Below are positions 43,422 to 53,149 of a stretch of 64,000 nucleotides of DNA, piece after piece (within the stretch, counting starts at the first letter, position 1; each line of letters starts with the position of its first letter). Made by a program: the position numbers and the translations under genes. Under the pieces are notes generated by a model that ran no database searches, was not told the origin of the DNA, and worked only from the letters and a program-made list of their open reading frames with translations. The DNA comes from CBDCXE01 sp965223725 [NCBI: Nitrospinota bacterium]. Its GTDB lineage: Bacteria > Nitrospinota_A > UBA7883. The stretch covers positions 310,001 through 374,000 of the forward strand of contig CBDCXE010000006.1 in NCBI GenBank assembly GCA_965223725.1, in the 5' to 3' direction.

Positions 43422-44693
43422 ATGGACAATTTAACATTTGAGCAGTTGGGCCTGATAGAGCCGCTGCAACGCGCATTGCGCAAAGAGGGGTACGAAAGGC
43501 CGACGCCCATTCAGGCGCAGGCCATACCCCACCTTCTGGATGGGTGCGATCTGCTGGGCAGCGCGCAGACCGGCACCGGCAAAACCGCCGCATTCACACT
43601 GCCCATTCTCCAGCGCCTCGACGCCAACGAGCGTCCGGACAAAAGGAAGTCTCCCCGCGCGCTGATTCTGACACCCACAAGGGAGCTGGCCAACCAGATC
43701 GGCGTCAGCATAAAAACATACGGCAAGTACCTTAAGCTGCCCCATACGGTCGTGTATGGAGGTGTGAGCATAGTGCCACAGATAAAAACGCTTACCCGGC
43801 GCAACATCGATATCCTTGTGGCCACCCCGGGCAGACTGCTGGATCTGATGGGACAACGGCAATTACGGTTGGACCAGCTGGAGGCCTTTGTGCTGGATGA
43901 AGCGGACAGAATGCTCGACATGGGCTTTATCCACGATGTGAAAAGAATAATCGACGCGATTCCTGAAGAGCGGCAGTCGCTCTTTTTCTCGGCCACAATG
44001 CCTGGGGCTGTCATGAGCCTTGCCAACAGCTTGCTGACAGATCCTGTGCGGGTGAAGGTCGATCCAGTCTCGTCCACCGTCGATACGGTGGAGCAAAAAG
44101 TGTTCTTCGTATCGCGCAACAACAAGGAAGCTCTGTTACTTGATCTGCTTGAAGACAGCGCAATCAATCGCGCGCTTATTTTCACCCGGACCAAGCATAA
44201 GGCCAATAATATCGCCAGGAAACTGAACCGGCACAAGGTGCAGGCGGAGGCGATCCATGGCAACAAGTCGCAGAGCGCCAGGATGCAAGCGCTTCAGAAA
44301 TTCAGTGATGGTCATGCGCGGGTGCTGGTGGCCACTGATGTGGCGGCGCGCGGTATCGATATTAAAGATGTCTCACACGTTATCAACTTCGAGATGCCGA
44401 ACGAGCCGGAAAGCTATGTGCACAGGATCGGCAGGACCGCCCGCGCCGGCGCCTCTGGTATTGCCATATCGTTTTGCGATTTTGATGAGCGCGCTTACCT
44501 GGGAAATATTGAGCGGGTGACCAATCTATCATTACCTGTCGAAAAAGAGCATCCTTATCATTCTAAACATGCGGACCAATTGTCAAAACTTGGGCAGGAA
44601 AAGAGCAAGTCTGGGAGGGCTGGCAGATATAGGAAACGCAGCAGCTTCAGGTCACAACGCCGCAGACGCCGCGTAAGCGAAAGAAGCAATTAA
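43422..44693 (+). CDS. rhlE: DEAD-box RNA helicase, RhlE type
   Basis: This 423-residue helicase has the Q motif [10 protein letters not shown], motif [15 protein letters not shown], Ia [32 protein letters not shown], and [13 protein letters not shown] basic serine- and arginine-rich tail (about the last 40 residues) should contact RNA. The ATG at 43422 follows AAAGG and gives [11 protein letters not shown], the family start; the upstream frame is not supported. It probably unwinds structured RNA with the upstream RRM protein. The RhlE subgroup is my best guess. Confidence 0.94.
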   Translation: MDNLTFEQLGLIEPLQRALRKEGYERPTPIQAQAIPHLLDGCDLLGSAQTGTGKTAAFTLPILQRLDANERPDKRKSPRALILTPTRELANQIGVSIKTYGKYLKLPHTVVYGGVSIVPQIKTLTRRNIDILVATPGRLLDLMGQRQLRLDQLEAFVLDEADRMLDMGFIHDVKRIIDAIPEERQSLFFSATMPGAVMSLANSLLTDPVRVKVDPVSSTVDTVEQKVFFVSRNNKEALLLDLLEDSAINRALIFTRTKHKANNIARKLNRHKVQAEAIHGNKSQSARMQALQKFSDGHARVLVATDVAARGIDIKDVSHVINFEMPNEPESYVHRIGRTARAGASGIAISFCDFDERAYLGNIERVTNLSLPVEKEHPYHSKHADQLSKLGQEKSKSGRAGRYRKRSSFRSQRRRRRVSERSN

Positions 44694-44724
44694 TGCGGTC
44701 GATATATTTATAGATTCAGGATAG

Positions 44725-45405
44725 CTAATCAGTGGTAGAGCCGAGGTAATCCTCGGTGCGATGTCGGATCAACTCTCCATCCACCATGAACACTACATCC
44801 TCCGCGATGTTGGTGGCAAGGTCGGCGATGCGCTCCAGGTGGCGTGATGTGGAAAGCATATGAACAGAGCGCTTGACGGTGGTGGAATCTTCAATCATCA
44901 CTTTTTGAAGAACGTCGTACATCTGCCTGTTCAAGGCGTCCACCTCGTCATCCATTTGAAGCACATCTCTGGCCAGTTTTGTATCCCGCTCTGTCAGAGC
45001 TTTCAAAGAGCTTTGAACCATGGTCTCCACTTTTTCCGCCATCAGTTCAAAATCGAGCGATACGTTCAGCTTCTCTTTTCTGGTCAAATATTTTGCGCGT
45101 TCCGCGATATTGACCGCCAGATCACCCATCCGCTCCAGATCATCATTCACCTTCAATACGACAATAATAAACCGCAGGTCACCCGCCACAGGCTGGTGAA
45201 GCGCCAACGCTTTCAAGCACTCCTCTTCGATCATCACTTCTTTATCGTTGATCTTGTAGTCGCTTCCAATCACTTCTTCTATAAGCTCCGACCTTCTGTC
45301 GACCAGGGCATAGACTGCTTTGCTGATGGTCTCGCCCACCATCGCCCCCAGGGTAAGTATCTCTTTTTTCAAATAATCGATATCACGTTGTAAATGTTTA
45401 GACAT
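44725..45405 (-). CDS. phoU: Phosphate transport regulator PhoU
   Basis: This 226-residue protein has two copies of the PhoU three-helix unit with the metal-binding motif DDLERMGDLAVNIAE and the second-half ERIADLATNIAED. PhoU links the Pst transporter to the PhoR kinase and holds the Pho regulon off when phosphate is plentiful. It follows pstB by 10 bases and is last in the operon. Two complete half-domains and normal length suggest it works as usual. Confidence 0.96.
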   Translation of the reverse strand: MSKHLQRDIDYLKKEILTLGAMVGETISKAVYALVDRRSELIEEVIGSDYKINDKEVMIEEECLKALALHQPVAGDLRFIIVVLKVNDDLERMGDLAVNIAERAKYLTRKEKLNVSLDFELMAEKVETMVQSSLKALTERDTKLARDVLQMDDEVDALNRQMYDVLQKVMIEDSTTVKRSVHMLSTSRHLERIADLATNIAEDVVFMVDGELIRHRTEDYLGSTTD

Positions 45406-45414
45406 GCTATCTCC

Positions 45415-46212
45415 TTAACCGAACCGGCCGGTTACATAATCTTCGGTTCTTTTGTTTTTTGGACGGGTGAATATCTGGTCAGTCTCACCGAATTCCACAA
45501 GGTTCCCGTTTTCCAGGAAGGCTGTGTAATCAGAAATCCGGGCCGCCTGCTGCATATTATGCGTCACGATAACAATGGTATATCGTTTTTTCAGCTCGAA
45601 CATTAGGTCCTCTATCCTAGCCGTCGATACAGGATCAAGGGCCGAGCAAGGTTCATCCATCAATATTATCTCAGGCTCCATAGCCAGCGCCCGGGCGATA
45701 CATAACCTCTGCTGTTGACCGCCAGAGAGGTTGAGGGCGGAATCGTTCAATCGTCCATTTTTGATCTCATCCCACAGGGCGGCTTTTTTCAATGACTGCT
45801 CCACAGTATACTGCAGATTTTTTTTATGACCATTTATCGATGGCCCCCAGGCCACATTGTCGTATATGGATTTTGGAAAAGGATTCGGCTTCTGAAACAC
45901 CATACCGATCAAACGCCGCACTTCCACCGGGTCTATATTTTCACCATACAGGTCCTTGCCTTTATACAAGATTTTGCCGTTTAAACCGGCCACCGGAATA
46001 AAATCGTTCATTCTGTTAAAGGAACGCAACAAGGTGCTTTTGCCGCATCCCGACGGACCGATGATCGCCGTAATCCTGTTTTTGTAAACAGGGATCGAAA
46101 CATCGACAACCGCCTTGTTGTCACCGTAAGATATAGTAACGTTCCTCGCTTCCAGAACAATCTCGGTGTTATCAGACATACTTTGAGTTTCAGTAGTTTG
46201 AAAATTTTCCAT
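45415..46212 (-). CDS. pstB: Phosphate ABC transporter ATP-binding protein PstB
   Basis: This 265-residue ATPase drives phosphate import. Walker A is GPSGCGKST, the signature LSGGQQQR, Walker [13 protein letters not shown] and the H-loop VTHN. An N-terminal extension of about 15 residues precedes the usual start. It abuts pstA and precedes phoU. Nothing is missing from the catalytic motifs. Confidence 0.97.
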   Translation of the reverse strand: MENFQTTETQSMSDNTEIVLEARNVTISYGDNKAVVDVSIPVYKNRITAIIGPSGCGKSTLLRSFNRMNDFIPVAGLNGKILYKGKDLYGENIDPVEVRRLIGMVFQKPNPFPKSIYDNVAWGPSINGHKKNLQYTVEQSLKKAALWDEIKNGRLNDSALNLSGGQQQRLCIARALAMEPEIILMDEPCSALDPVSTARIEDLMFELKKRYTIVIVTHNMQQAARISDYTAFLENGNLVEFGETDQIFTRPKNKRTEDYVTGRFG

Positions 46213-46213
46213 T

Positions 46214-47068
46214 TTACTTCTTCTCCGACCAGTAACGGATGATAACCGCTGAAGCGTTCATCGTAAGCAAAGCGATAAGCAGAACTATAATACCGCCAGC
46301 CGCCAGATCGTGAAACACCTGCTGCGGGCGGGAGGCCCAGTTGAATATCTGTATCGGCAGGGCGGTGAACGAATCCAATGGCCCCTCCGGAACGAAAGCC
46401 ACATATGTCAACGCGCCGATCATGACCAGCGGCGCAGTCTCCCCTATCGCCCGAGACATAGCCAGGATCACCCCGGTCAAAATCCCGGGCAAAGCGGCCG
46501 GGATAACATGCGAACGCACTGTCTGCCAACGGGTGGCGCCCAGGGCCAGCGCCGCATAGCGGGTGGAGTTTGGAACGGCCCGGATCGACTCGCGGGCGGC
46601 GACAATAATTATCGGAAGTATAAGAAGACTCATGGTAAGGCTCCCCGCCAGTACACTCCGCTCCAAATGGAACCAACGGACAAATACCGCCAAGCCAAGG
46701 ATGCCATAAACTATCGATGGAACGCCGGCCAGGTTGGCGATGTTAATTTCTATAAACCGGTTGAGCCTCCCTTTTGTGGCGAACTCTTCCAGATATAGCG
46801 CAGCGCCAACACCCACAGGGATTGATATCGCCGCAGTGATGCCGATCAACCAAATGGTCCCCCACAAGGCGGCTTTGATTCCTGCCTTTTCAGCAAATCT
46901 TGAGGGAAAGCTGTTCAGAAACTGCCAATCGACCCAGGAGTAGCCCTGTTTCAATATATGCGCCAATAAAACGGCAAGGATCAAAACAGACATCCATGTG
47001 AACAACGCGCACAAAAACCTGAATGTTTTAGCGGTAAAATGGCGTTTAGTCAGGTTGTTACTGCTCAA
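46214..47068 (-). CDS. pstA: Phosphate ABC transporter permease PstA
   Basis: This 284-residue membrane permease has six predicted helices and the EAA-type loop around [20 protein letters not shown], which contacts PstB. The family segment [16 protein letters not shown] is intact. It overlaps pstC by four bases. Transport of phosphate with PstC, PstB and PstS is the established family role. Confidence 0.96.
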   Translation of the reverse strand: MSSNNLTKRHFTAKTFRFLCALFTWMSVLILAVLLAHILKQGYSWVDWQFLNSFPSRFAEKAGIKAALWGTIWLIGITAAISIPVGVGAALYLEEFATKGRLNRFIEINIANLAGVPSIVYGILGLAVFVRWFHLERSVLAGSLTMSLLILPIIIVAARESIRAVPNSTRYAALALGATRWQTVRSHVIPAALPGILTGVILAMSRAIGETAPLVMIGALTYVAFVPEGPLDSFTALPIQIFNWASRPQQVFHDLAAGGIIVLLIALLTMNASAVIIRYWSEKK

Positions 47069-48027
47069 TCATACACCTCCCGGAACCGTTCCAGCACCTT
47101 GTTGGCCGCTATATTGATCAACAGCGTAATAACGAATAGCGTCAGACCAACAGCAAATATGGTCTGATATTCCACCGTCCCCGCCGGGGTGTCGCCAAGG
47201 CTCACCTGGACGATATATGCGGTCATGGTCTGGATACTCTCCATCGGATTTATGGTCATCTTCGGTGTGGCGCCAGCGGCCAGGGTGACTGCCATCGTCT
47301 CACCTATCGCCCGGGATATCGCCAGAATATATGACGCCATAATGCCAGATAATGATGCGGGCACTACGATCCTGGAAGTAACCTCGAACGGTGTGGCGCC
47401 CAGCGCGTATCCACCCTGCCGAAGGGGCAGTGGCACGGCGCGCAACGCGTTATCGCATAGCGATACCACCATGGGCAACACCATAATGCCCACCACGATT
47501 GAGGCGCTGGCCGCATTGAAAACCTCTGTGCCGGGAAATACGTCCCGCAATATCGGAGTGATAAAAGTCAGCGCGAAGTATCCGTATACTATGGTTGGGA
47601 TACCCGCAAGTATCTCCAGAACAGGCTTGATAACGCTGCGCAACCTCTCTGACGCATATTCAGAAAGGTAGATACCGCTCATAAGCCCGATCGGCAAGGA
47701 GAAAAGCGCCGATCCGGCGACGATCAGCAGCGTGCCGTTTACCAGAGGCAGAACACCGAATGATCGGGGTTGAAAGAGCGGTGTCCATTCTGTACCACCC
47801 AAAAATTCCCAAATACCGACCTCCCGGAAAAACTGTGATGACTCTGCTACCAATATCGCGATGATCGAAACAGTGGTCACCACCGATATGCCGGCGCACA
47901 GGAAAAACAACCCTTTGATCAAAGTTTCGTGCCACCTGCCCCACCTCCTTTTGACAAGGGTTGGTGGCGCGGCGTCAGGAATATCAGCCACTGTGGTCAT
48001 ACTCCCAGATTGCGTTAAACTGTTCAT
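47065..48027 (-). CDS. pstC: Phosphate ABC transporter permease PstC
   Basis: This 320-residue inner-membrane permease pairs with PstA. It has six helices, the EAA loop [20 protein letters not shown], and [15 protein letters not shown]. The N-terminal cytoplasmic segment is about 35 residues. It starts six bases after pstS, so translation is probably coupled. The gene order pstS-C-A-B-phoU is the classic one. Confidence 0.96.
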   Translation of the reverse strand: MNSLTQSGSMTTVADIPDAAPPTLVKRRWGRWHETLIKGLFFLCAGISVVTTVSIIAILVAESSQFFREVGIWEFLGGTEWTPLFQPRSFGVLPLVNGTLLIVAGSALFSLPIGLMSGIYLSEYASERLRSVIKPVLEILAGIPTIVYGYFALTFITPILRDVFPGTEVFNAASASIVVGIMVLPMVVSLCDNALRAVPLPLRQGGYALGATPFEVTSRIVVPASLSGIMASYILAISRAIGETMAVTLAAGATPKMTINPMESIQTMTAYIVQVSLGDTPAGTVEYQTIFAVGLTLFVITLLINIAANKVLERFREVYD

Positions 48028-48033
48028 CCTGTT

Positions 48034-48975
48034 TTAGTAAGCGGAGCCAACCGTTCGATTTTTAACTTTATCTAGGTTTGACGTATAGATATCATCTGGA
48101 AGTGGCACATAACCAACTTCTTTCGATAACATACCCCCGTTCTTAATGTAGAAATCTACGAACTTTGCAACCGGAGCCTTGTCGAGGCTGTCTTTGCGAA
48201 CATAGATGAAGATCGGCCGCGAAAGTGGCTTGTACGATCCATTATTGATGGTGGTTTCTGATGGCGCCACAGGGCCGTCACCGCCATCAACCGGCGCCAG
48301 CTTCAGCATCTCCTTGTTCTCCACATAATATGCATAGCCAAAATAGCCGAGCGAGTATAGATCGCCGGCGATACCTTGCACCAACACATTGTCATCTTCA
48401 CTGGCGGTGTAGTCAGGGCGCGACGCTTGAGATTTGCCATTTATAGCTTTTGTAAAATAGTCGAACGTTCCGGAATCCGTGCCGGGGCCGAACAGCTTGA
48501 TTTTCTCTTTTGGCCACCCTTCCCTCACGTCACTCCACAGTTTGACAGAGCTGCCCGGTTGCCAGATTTTCCTCAGCTCTTCAACGGTCAGATAGTCCAC
48601 CCAATCATTTTTCGGGTTAATCAGAACCGAAAGCCCATCATATGCTATCGGCAGTTCAATGAATTCGATCCCCTGCTCGGCAGCTTTATCCACTTCCTTT
48701 TGTTTGATCACCCTAGATGCGTCATTGATATCGGTTTCACCGGCCAGGAACTTTTTGAAACCGCCCCCCGTGCCGGAAACACCGATCGTCACACGCACCC
48801 GTGGAGCCTCCCGCTGGAACTCTTCGGCCACAGCTTCTGTAATAGGATATACAGTAGATGATCCATCAATCTTTACCGAGCCTTTGAGCGGCTCGGCACT
48901 GGCTCCCATAACTTTAATCGTAGTTGCCAGGAATGCAAATAGCATGGCAAGAACAAGAATTCGTTTCATAATCAT
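48034..48975 (-). CDS. pstS: Periplasmic phosphate-binding protein PstS
   Basis: This 313-residue protein has a signal peptide of about 26 residues and the phosphate-site segments [39 protein letters not shown] and [13 protein letters not shown]. It delivers phosphate to PstCA. Its start lies 40 bases from a Pho box, which supports induction at low phosphate. Confidence 0.96.
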   Translation of the reverse strand: MIMKRILVLAMLFAFLATTIKVMGASAEPLKGSVKIDGSSTVYPITEAVAEEFQREAPRVRVTIGVSGTGGGFKKFLAGETDINDASRVIKQKEVDKAAEQGIEFIELPIAYDGLSVLINPKNDWVDYLTVEELRKIWQPGSSVKLWSDVREGWPKEKIKLFGPGTDSGTFDYFTKAINGKSQASRPDYTASEDDNVLVQGIAGDLYSLGYFGYAYYVENKEMLKLAPVDGGDGPVAPSETTINNGSYKPLSRPIFIYVRKDSLDKAPVAKFVDFYIKNGGMLSKEVGYVPLPDDIYTSNLDKVKNRTVGSAY

Positions 48976-49014
48976 TTTCCTTCTTCAAACTGTTAATTAA
49001 TTTTGCGCCTTTTT

Positions 49015-49053
49015 TGTAAAGACCATGTAAAGACCGTGTAAATTTGGTTTAAA
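49015..49053 (-). promoter_or_regulatory. Pho box: four 11-bp-phased repeats upstream of pstS
   Basis: Plus-strand TGTAAA occurs at 49015, 49026 and 49037, with a degenerate TTTAAA at 49048, exactly 11 bases apart. On the minus strand this reads TTTACA-N5 repeats toward pstS, the layout of PhoB/PhoP binding sites. It sits 40 bases before the pstS start. Confidence 0.8.
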
Positions 49054-49172
49054 CTTCCCCTGCTTCACAGGCCAGGATCAACGTTCAAATACAAAGACAG
49101 AAACTTGGGCGATATTAAGAGGGAATTAAGGAAAGATGAATTTCCCGGTTTAATCTGGGAGTCGAATTGCTA

Positions 49173-50948
49173 TCAGGATGATGCCAGTGGAAGAGTCATT
49201 CGAAAAATGCTACCGGTTCCAGGAGCGCTTTCAACTTCCACCTTGCCGCCATGGGATAACGCCACATGTTTGACGATGGATAGCCCAAGCCCGGTGCCAC
49301 CCAGCTCCCTCGACCTTGCTTTATCCACCCGGTAGAACCTTTCAAATATTCTCTGTTGATGCACAGGCTCGATACCAATGCCTGTATCTTCTACTTCCAC
49401 AATTGCGCTGGCGCCAGATGTTTTCAGCCTCACATGGACATAACCGCCACCGGGCGTGTGCTTCAAAGCATTATCCACGAGGTTTCCGATTGCCTGTGTC
49501 AGCTCTTCTTCATCACCGTTTATTTTGACGGGCGCCTCTGGCGTTTTTACTTTCAGCTCTATTTTGCGTGTTTCGCTTTCGGTTGTAAGGGAAAGGTACA
49601 CGTCATGAACCACGGCGCCCAGGTCCAGCAGCTGGGTATCGGTCGGCTTTTTGTCAGACTCTATGCTTGCTATGGTCAGAACATCGGTCACCAACATGGA
49701 TAGCCGTATCGACTGCTTTTTTATCTTTTCCAGGAAGCTGACCCTATCCTCCTTACTCATCTGCTTATCATCCACGATGGTCTCTATCATGGCTCTTATG
49801 GCGGCGATGGGTGTTTTCAGCTCATGGGATACATTGGCGACAAAGTCACGCCGGATCCGCTCCAGCGAATTGAGCTCTGTGATATCGTGCAGGACGACCA
49901 CGGCTCCCGACAACTCATCTTCTGTTATAAACGTTGGCGCCGATATAACCTCTATATGCCGGGCGCCCTCCTTTCGAATTACTACGATTTCCTGTTTGAC
50001 TTCACTTTTATCTTCCAACGTCGTGGCAAGGATTTCGCCCAGGCCCTGGAGGCTCACAGCTTCCCAAACCGGCAGTCCTATACTTTTTCCCATCATGGCG
50101 CCGGTGATCGAGCAGGCAGCTTTGTTTATTAACAGGATGCGTTCATCCTTGTCGACCGCTATAACTCCTTCCACCATGCCGGCCAGAATGGCCTCCAGCT
50201 TATTCTTTTCCCCGTTTACTGCCTCTATTCTTTCTTTAAGGTTGTCTGCCATACTGTTTAATGTTCTGGCAAGTTTACCTATTTCGTCATTTCTGTTCTC
50301 CGGAAGCTTCTCTTCATAATTTCCCATAGACATTGTTTCGGCCGCATGGGTCATTGATTCTATCGGTCTGGAAATATTGTTCGCCAGATAATACCCGAGG
50401 ATCAAGGCCACGATTATGGCGATCCCGGAGCCAAGCATTACAGTTTGCCTCAGCCTGGAGATCTTGCCATCAATCGTTTCCAGGGATATGGATGTTCTGA
50501 CATATCTGGTGGCAGATCCTTCGTGGGGGACTGGGATCGCGTAATACATCATTCTATCCCCGATGGTATCACTCAAACGTACAGAACTGCCTTCGCCATG
50601 GGATCGCGCCGATAAAATTTCTGGTCTGTTGGCATGGTTGTCCATGGATGATGGATCTTCCCTGGAATCTGCTATTACCACACCATCAAAATCTATCAAG
50701 GTAAACCGTGTGCCGATGCTGGAGCCGAGGTTTTTTGCATAATTCTGTATCCTGGCATGGTCAGCGCTCGCCGCTTGATCTGCGATGGAGCCGAACATCA
50801 ATGCCTGGGACTGCAATTCCTTTTTTATTTCTTCCAGAGAATCTTTTTCGATCCATTTGGTCACCAGAAGGCCCAAAGTCAGGGATGATATAAGTATGAC
50901 TATAGAAAAACCGATATATATTTTCCAGATGAAGCGGGATGTGCGCAT
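49173..50948 (-). CDS. phoR: Phosphate-regulon sensor kinase PhoR
   Basis: This 591-residue kinase has two transmembrane helices (about 9-30 and 170-190) flanking a periplasmic region of about 140 residues, then a HAMP linker, a PAS domain (AILAGMVEGVIAVDKDERIL), and HisKA with the phosphoacceptor in VANVSHELKTPIAAI. HATPase motifs follow: GNLVDNALKHT, VEDTGIGIE, and GGTGLGLSIVKHV. The periplasmic loop is larger than in E. coli PhoR and resembles the Bacillus-type layout. The start is four bases after phoB. It phosphorylates PhoB under phosphate limitation. Confidence 0.95.
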   Translation of the reverse strand: MRTSRFIWKIYIGFSIVILISSLTLGLLVTKWIEKDSLEEIKKELQSQALMFGSIADQAASADHARIQNYAKNLGSSIGTRFTLIDFDGVVIADSREDPSSMDNHANRPEILSARSHGEGSSVRLSDTIGDRMMYYAIPVPHEGSATRYVRTSISLETIDGKISRLRQTVMLGSGIAIIVALILGYYLANNISRPIESMTHAAETMSMGNYEEKLPENRNDEIGKLARTLNSMADNLKERIEAVNGEKNKLEAILAGMVEGVIAVDKDERILLINKAACSITGAMMGKSIGLPVWEAVSLQGLGEILATTLEDKSEVKQEIVVIRKEGARHIEVISAPTFITEDELSGAVVVLHDITELNSLERIRRDFVANVSHELKTPIAAIRAMIETIVDDKQMSKEDRVSFLEKIKKQSIRLSMLVTDVLTIASIESDKKPTDTQLLDLGAVVHDVYLSLTTESETRKIELKVKTPEAPVKINGDEEELTQAIGNLVDNALKHTPGGGYVHVRLKTSGASAIVEVEDTGIGIEPVHQQRIFERFYRVDKARSRELGGTGLGLSIVKHVALSHGGKVEVESAPGTGSIFRMTLPLASS

Positions 50949-50951
50949 TGG

Positions 50952-51650
50952 TTACGATTGCCGATCCATAAAGCGGTAACCGACACCACGAACTGTCTCT
51001 ATCATATACCCACAACCCTCCAGTTTTTTTCTGATCGCCCGGACATGGACATCAATATTGCGGTCAATGACATAATCTTTTTCACCGACGGTGACGTTCA
51101 GCAATTGATCACGGGTGAAAACCCTTCCACTATTGGAAGCCAGGTGATGCAACAGACGAAATTCTGTGGCGGTCAAATAAATCGATGCTCCACCAGATCG
51201 CACTTCATGTTTGTCCGGATCGATCTCCAGCTCACCTATAGCGATTTTACCTGCACTATTCGCTTCGCTTTTCAATGGACCTCGCCGAAGGACCGCCTTG
51301 ACCCTGCCCACAAGCTCCTTTGGGCTAAATGGTTTTGTCACATAGTCATCCGCGCCAATGCCAAGCCCAAGGATGATATCACTTTCATCGCCTTTGGCGG
51401 TTACCATAATTATTGATATATCCCGGGTATCACGGTCCTCTTTAATCTGACGACAAACCTCCAGCCCATCCAGGCCGGGCAGCATAAGGTCTAGCAAGGT
51501 CAGGTCCGGCTTTTCATCATTGACCAGCTTCAGCGCCCTCTCACCATCTGGCGCAGTAATCACCTGGTAACCTTCATTTTTAAGGTTATATTCCAAGGCC
51601 TCCCGTATATCCGGCTCATCTTCAACTATCAATATTTTTTCTTTGCTCAT
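50952..51650 (-). CDS. phoB: Response regulator PhoB
   Basis: This 232-residue OmpR/PhoB-type regulator has the receiver with DEPD, the phospho-acceptor Asp in LTLLDLMLPGLDG, MVTAKG and KPFSPKELVGRV. The winged-helix output domain follows with LTATEFRLLHHLASN and RAIRKKLEGCGYMIETVRGVGYRF. It should bind the box upstream of pstS. A weak pair CATAAA/GGTAAA 11 bases apart lies about 35-50 bases before its own start and may allow autoregulation. Confidence 0.96.
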   Translation of the reverse strand: MSKEKILIVEDEPDIREALEYNLKNEGYQVITAPDGERALKLVNDEKPDLTLLDLMLPGLDGLEVCRQIKEDRDTRDISIIMVTAKGDESDIILGLGIGADDYVTKPFSPKELVGRVKAVLRRGPLKSEANSAGKIAIGELEIDPDKHEVRSGGASIYLTATEFRLLHHLASNSGRVFTRDQLLNVTVGEKDYVIDRNIDVHVRAIRKKLEGCGYMIETVRGVGYRFMDRQS

Positions 51651-51748
51651 CTACCAATTCGCTTTTATTAGTTACGAGTATATAGAAATTCCATAAAGAT
51701 TTGGTAAAGAGCCTATACCTGTTGGAATTTACAGAAACTCCATGGAGG

Positions 51749-52336
51749 TCAAGCGTCAATTTCCAAGCCAAGGATGCGCTCAAGCACGATGCTGGCAATT
51801 TGGCTTTGATCCGAATTGCTTGGCTGTGCGATCCCGTATATGGCAAGTCCTTGATCAACAGTCAACAGCAGCTTGGCCAATATTTTTGGATCGGTCTCTG
51901 CTGGAAGGGCGCCATTAGCCTTCGCTGCTTCTAGATTTTTTAAATAGAGCCTTTCCGAGTATTTCGTAAACTTTTTCGCCGCCTTAAATGATTTATCAGA
52001 TACGACATATTTCTCTGCTAAAGTATTGATCATAAAACAGCCATGATAATCAGGGCTGTAATACATGGATGCGAAATAAGATCGTATATTGTCCAAACCC
52101 AGCGGCTTGCGTCCAAGATGGTCCTGGTAAACTTTGCGCGCAGACTCCAAGTAATACTCCAGCGCTTCTTCGAACAGCCCTTCCTTGCCGCCGAACTCCT
52201 TGTACAGACTAAACCGGTTCAGCCCAGTCACTTCCACAAGCTTGCTCAGATGCGCCCCTTCGAAACCCGCTTTCCAGAACAGCTCCATGGCCCTGCGGAG
52301 AACCTGCTCCCGGTCGTATGTTTTTCTCCTACCCAT
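51749..52336 (-). CDS. TetR-family repressor
   Basis: This 195-residue regulator has an N-terminal helix-turn-helix (AMELFWKAGFEGAHLSKLVEVTGLNRFSLYKEF) and a helical ligand domain. It is divergent from the ABM-like gene at 52462, with 125 bases between them, so it probably represses that gene and itself. The effector is unknown; a small aromatic or electrophilic ligand is common for the family. Confidence 0.92.
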   Translation of the reverse strand: MGRRKTYDREQVLRRAMELFWKAGFEGAHLSKLVEVTGLNRFSLYKEFGGKEGLFEEALEYYLESARKVYQDHLGRKPLGLDNIRSYFASMYYSPDYHGCFMINTLAEKYVVSDKSFKAAKKFTKYSERLYLKNLEAAKANGALPAETDPKILAKLLLTVDQGLAIYGIAQPSNSDQSQIASIVLERILGLEIDA

Positions 52337-52461
52337 GCAAACATAGTATCACTTATTCAATGGTTTGCAATTATTTATCACTATTCGTTCTGAAAAGTGT
52401 TGCAATGCAAGCGCGACGATGTTATAAACCACCTATCGTTCTGATATAAAGGAGAAAGAAT

Positions 52462-53073
52462 ATGACAACTTTGGAAATGGTAATTTATTCAGTCAAGCCG
52501 GATCATCTGGACAGTTATCCGGTCGCCCGCAATAAAATGAGAAACGTCCTGACCAGGTGGAATGGTTTTCGGTCGGGTGTCACGTTCCAGTCTATAGAGA
52601 AAGAAGCGACTTTATTCGATTACTATCTATGGGACAGCCAGGAGGATGCTGTCCAGGCGGCCAAACGGATTCAGTCAGATCCGGAGGCCCGTGATTTTCT
52701 TGATTGCATTGGCACTATCGCCGAATACCGGCGGCTCGAAATAGGCAGCGACCAACCAGACTTTACCAGCACAGACGATGGTGATGTATTTGAAGTCGCG
52801 CTTGGCATCGTGGACCCGGAAAAGCAAGAGCTGTTCACATCAGTGAAACCTGAGCTATTTGACCTGGTACGAAAGGAGAGTGGACTCAAACAGATCTCCT
52901 CCGCCGGCGCAGTGACAAATGATGGATTTGTTAATCTCGATATCTTGCGCTGGGAGACTATCGAAGCCGCAAACACCGCGGCGGAACGGATCCATAAAAC
53001 CGAGCAATGTTCAATATTCATCTCAACGTTCAAGGAGGATATTTATTTTGGCCACATGAGTAAATTCGCATAA
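52462..53073 (+). CDS. Tandem ABM-like ferredoxin-fold protein
   Basis: This 203-residue protein looks like two dimeric alpha-beta barrel (ABM) units: TTLEMVIYSVKPDHLDSYP with LFDYYLWDSQEDAVQAAKRI, then FEVALGIVDPEKQELF with LDILRWETIEAANTAAERI. ABM folds act as monooxygenases or stress proteins with small substrates. Tandem units would form an intramolecular barrel. A good ribosome binding site (AAAGGAG) precedes the ATG. Control by the divergent TetR protein is likely. Confidence 0.75.
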   Translation: MTTLEMVIYSVKPDHLDSYPVARNKMRNVLTRWNGFRSGVTFQSIEKEATLFDYYLWDSQEDAVQAAKRIQSDPEARDFLDCIGTIAEYRRLEIGSDQPDFTSTDDGDVFEVALGIVDPEKQELFTSVKPELFDLVRKESGLKQISSAGAVTNDGFVNLDILRWETIEAANTAAERIHKTEQCSIFISTFKEDIYFGHMSKFA

Positions 53074-53149
53074 AGGGGGGGGATCCATTACGAAATTCCT
53101 GCCGCCGGCTTGACTTCGGCCAGGCCGTTGGCGACAGGATGAAGCCGGC

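Noticed and set aside
53104-53149. Terminator between the ABM-like gene and mltF
   Set aside because: GCCGGCTT and AAGCCGGC do pair, but the loop is 30 bases and no T run follows in either direction.
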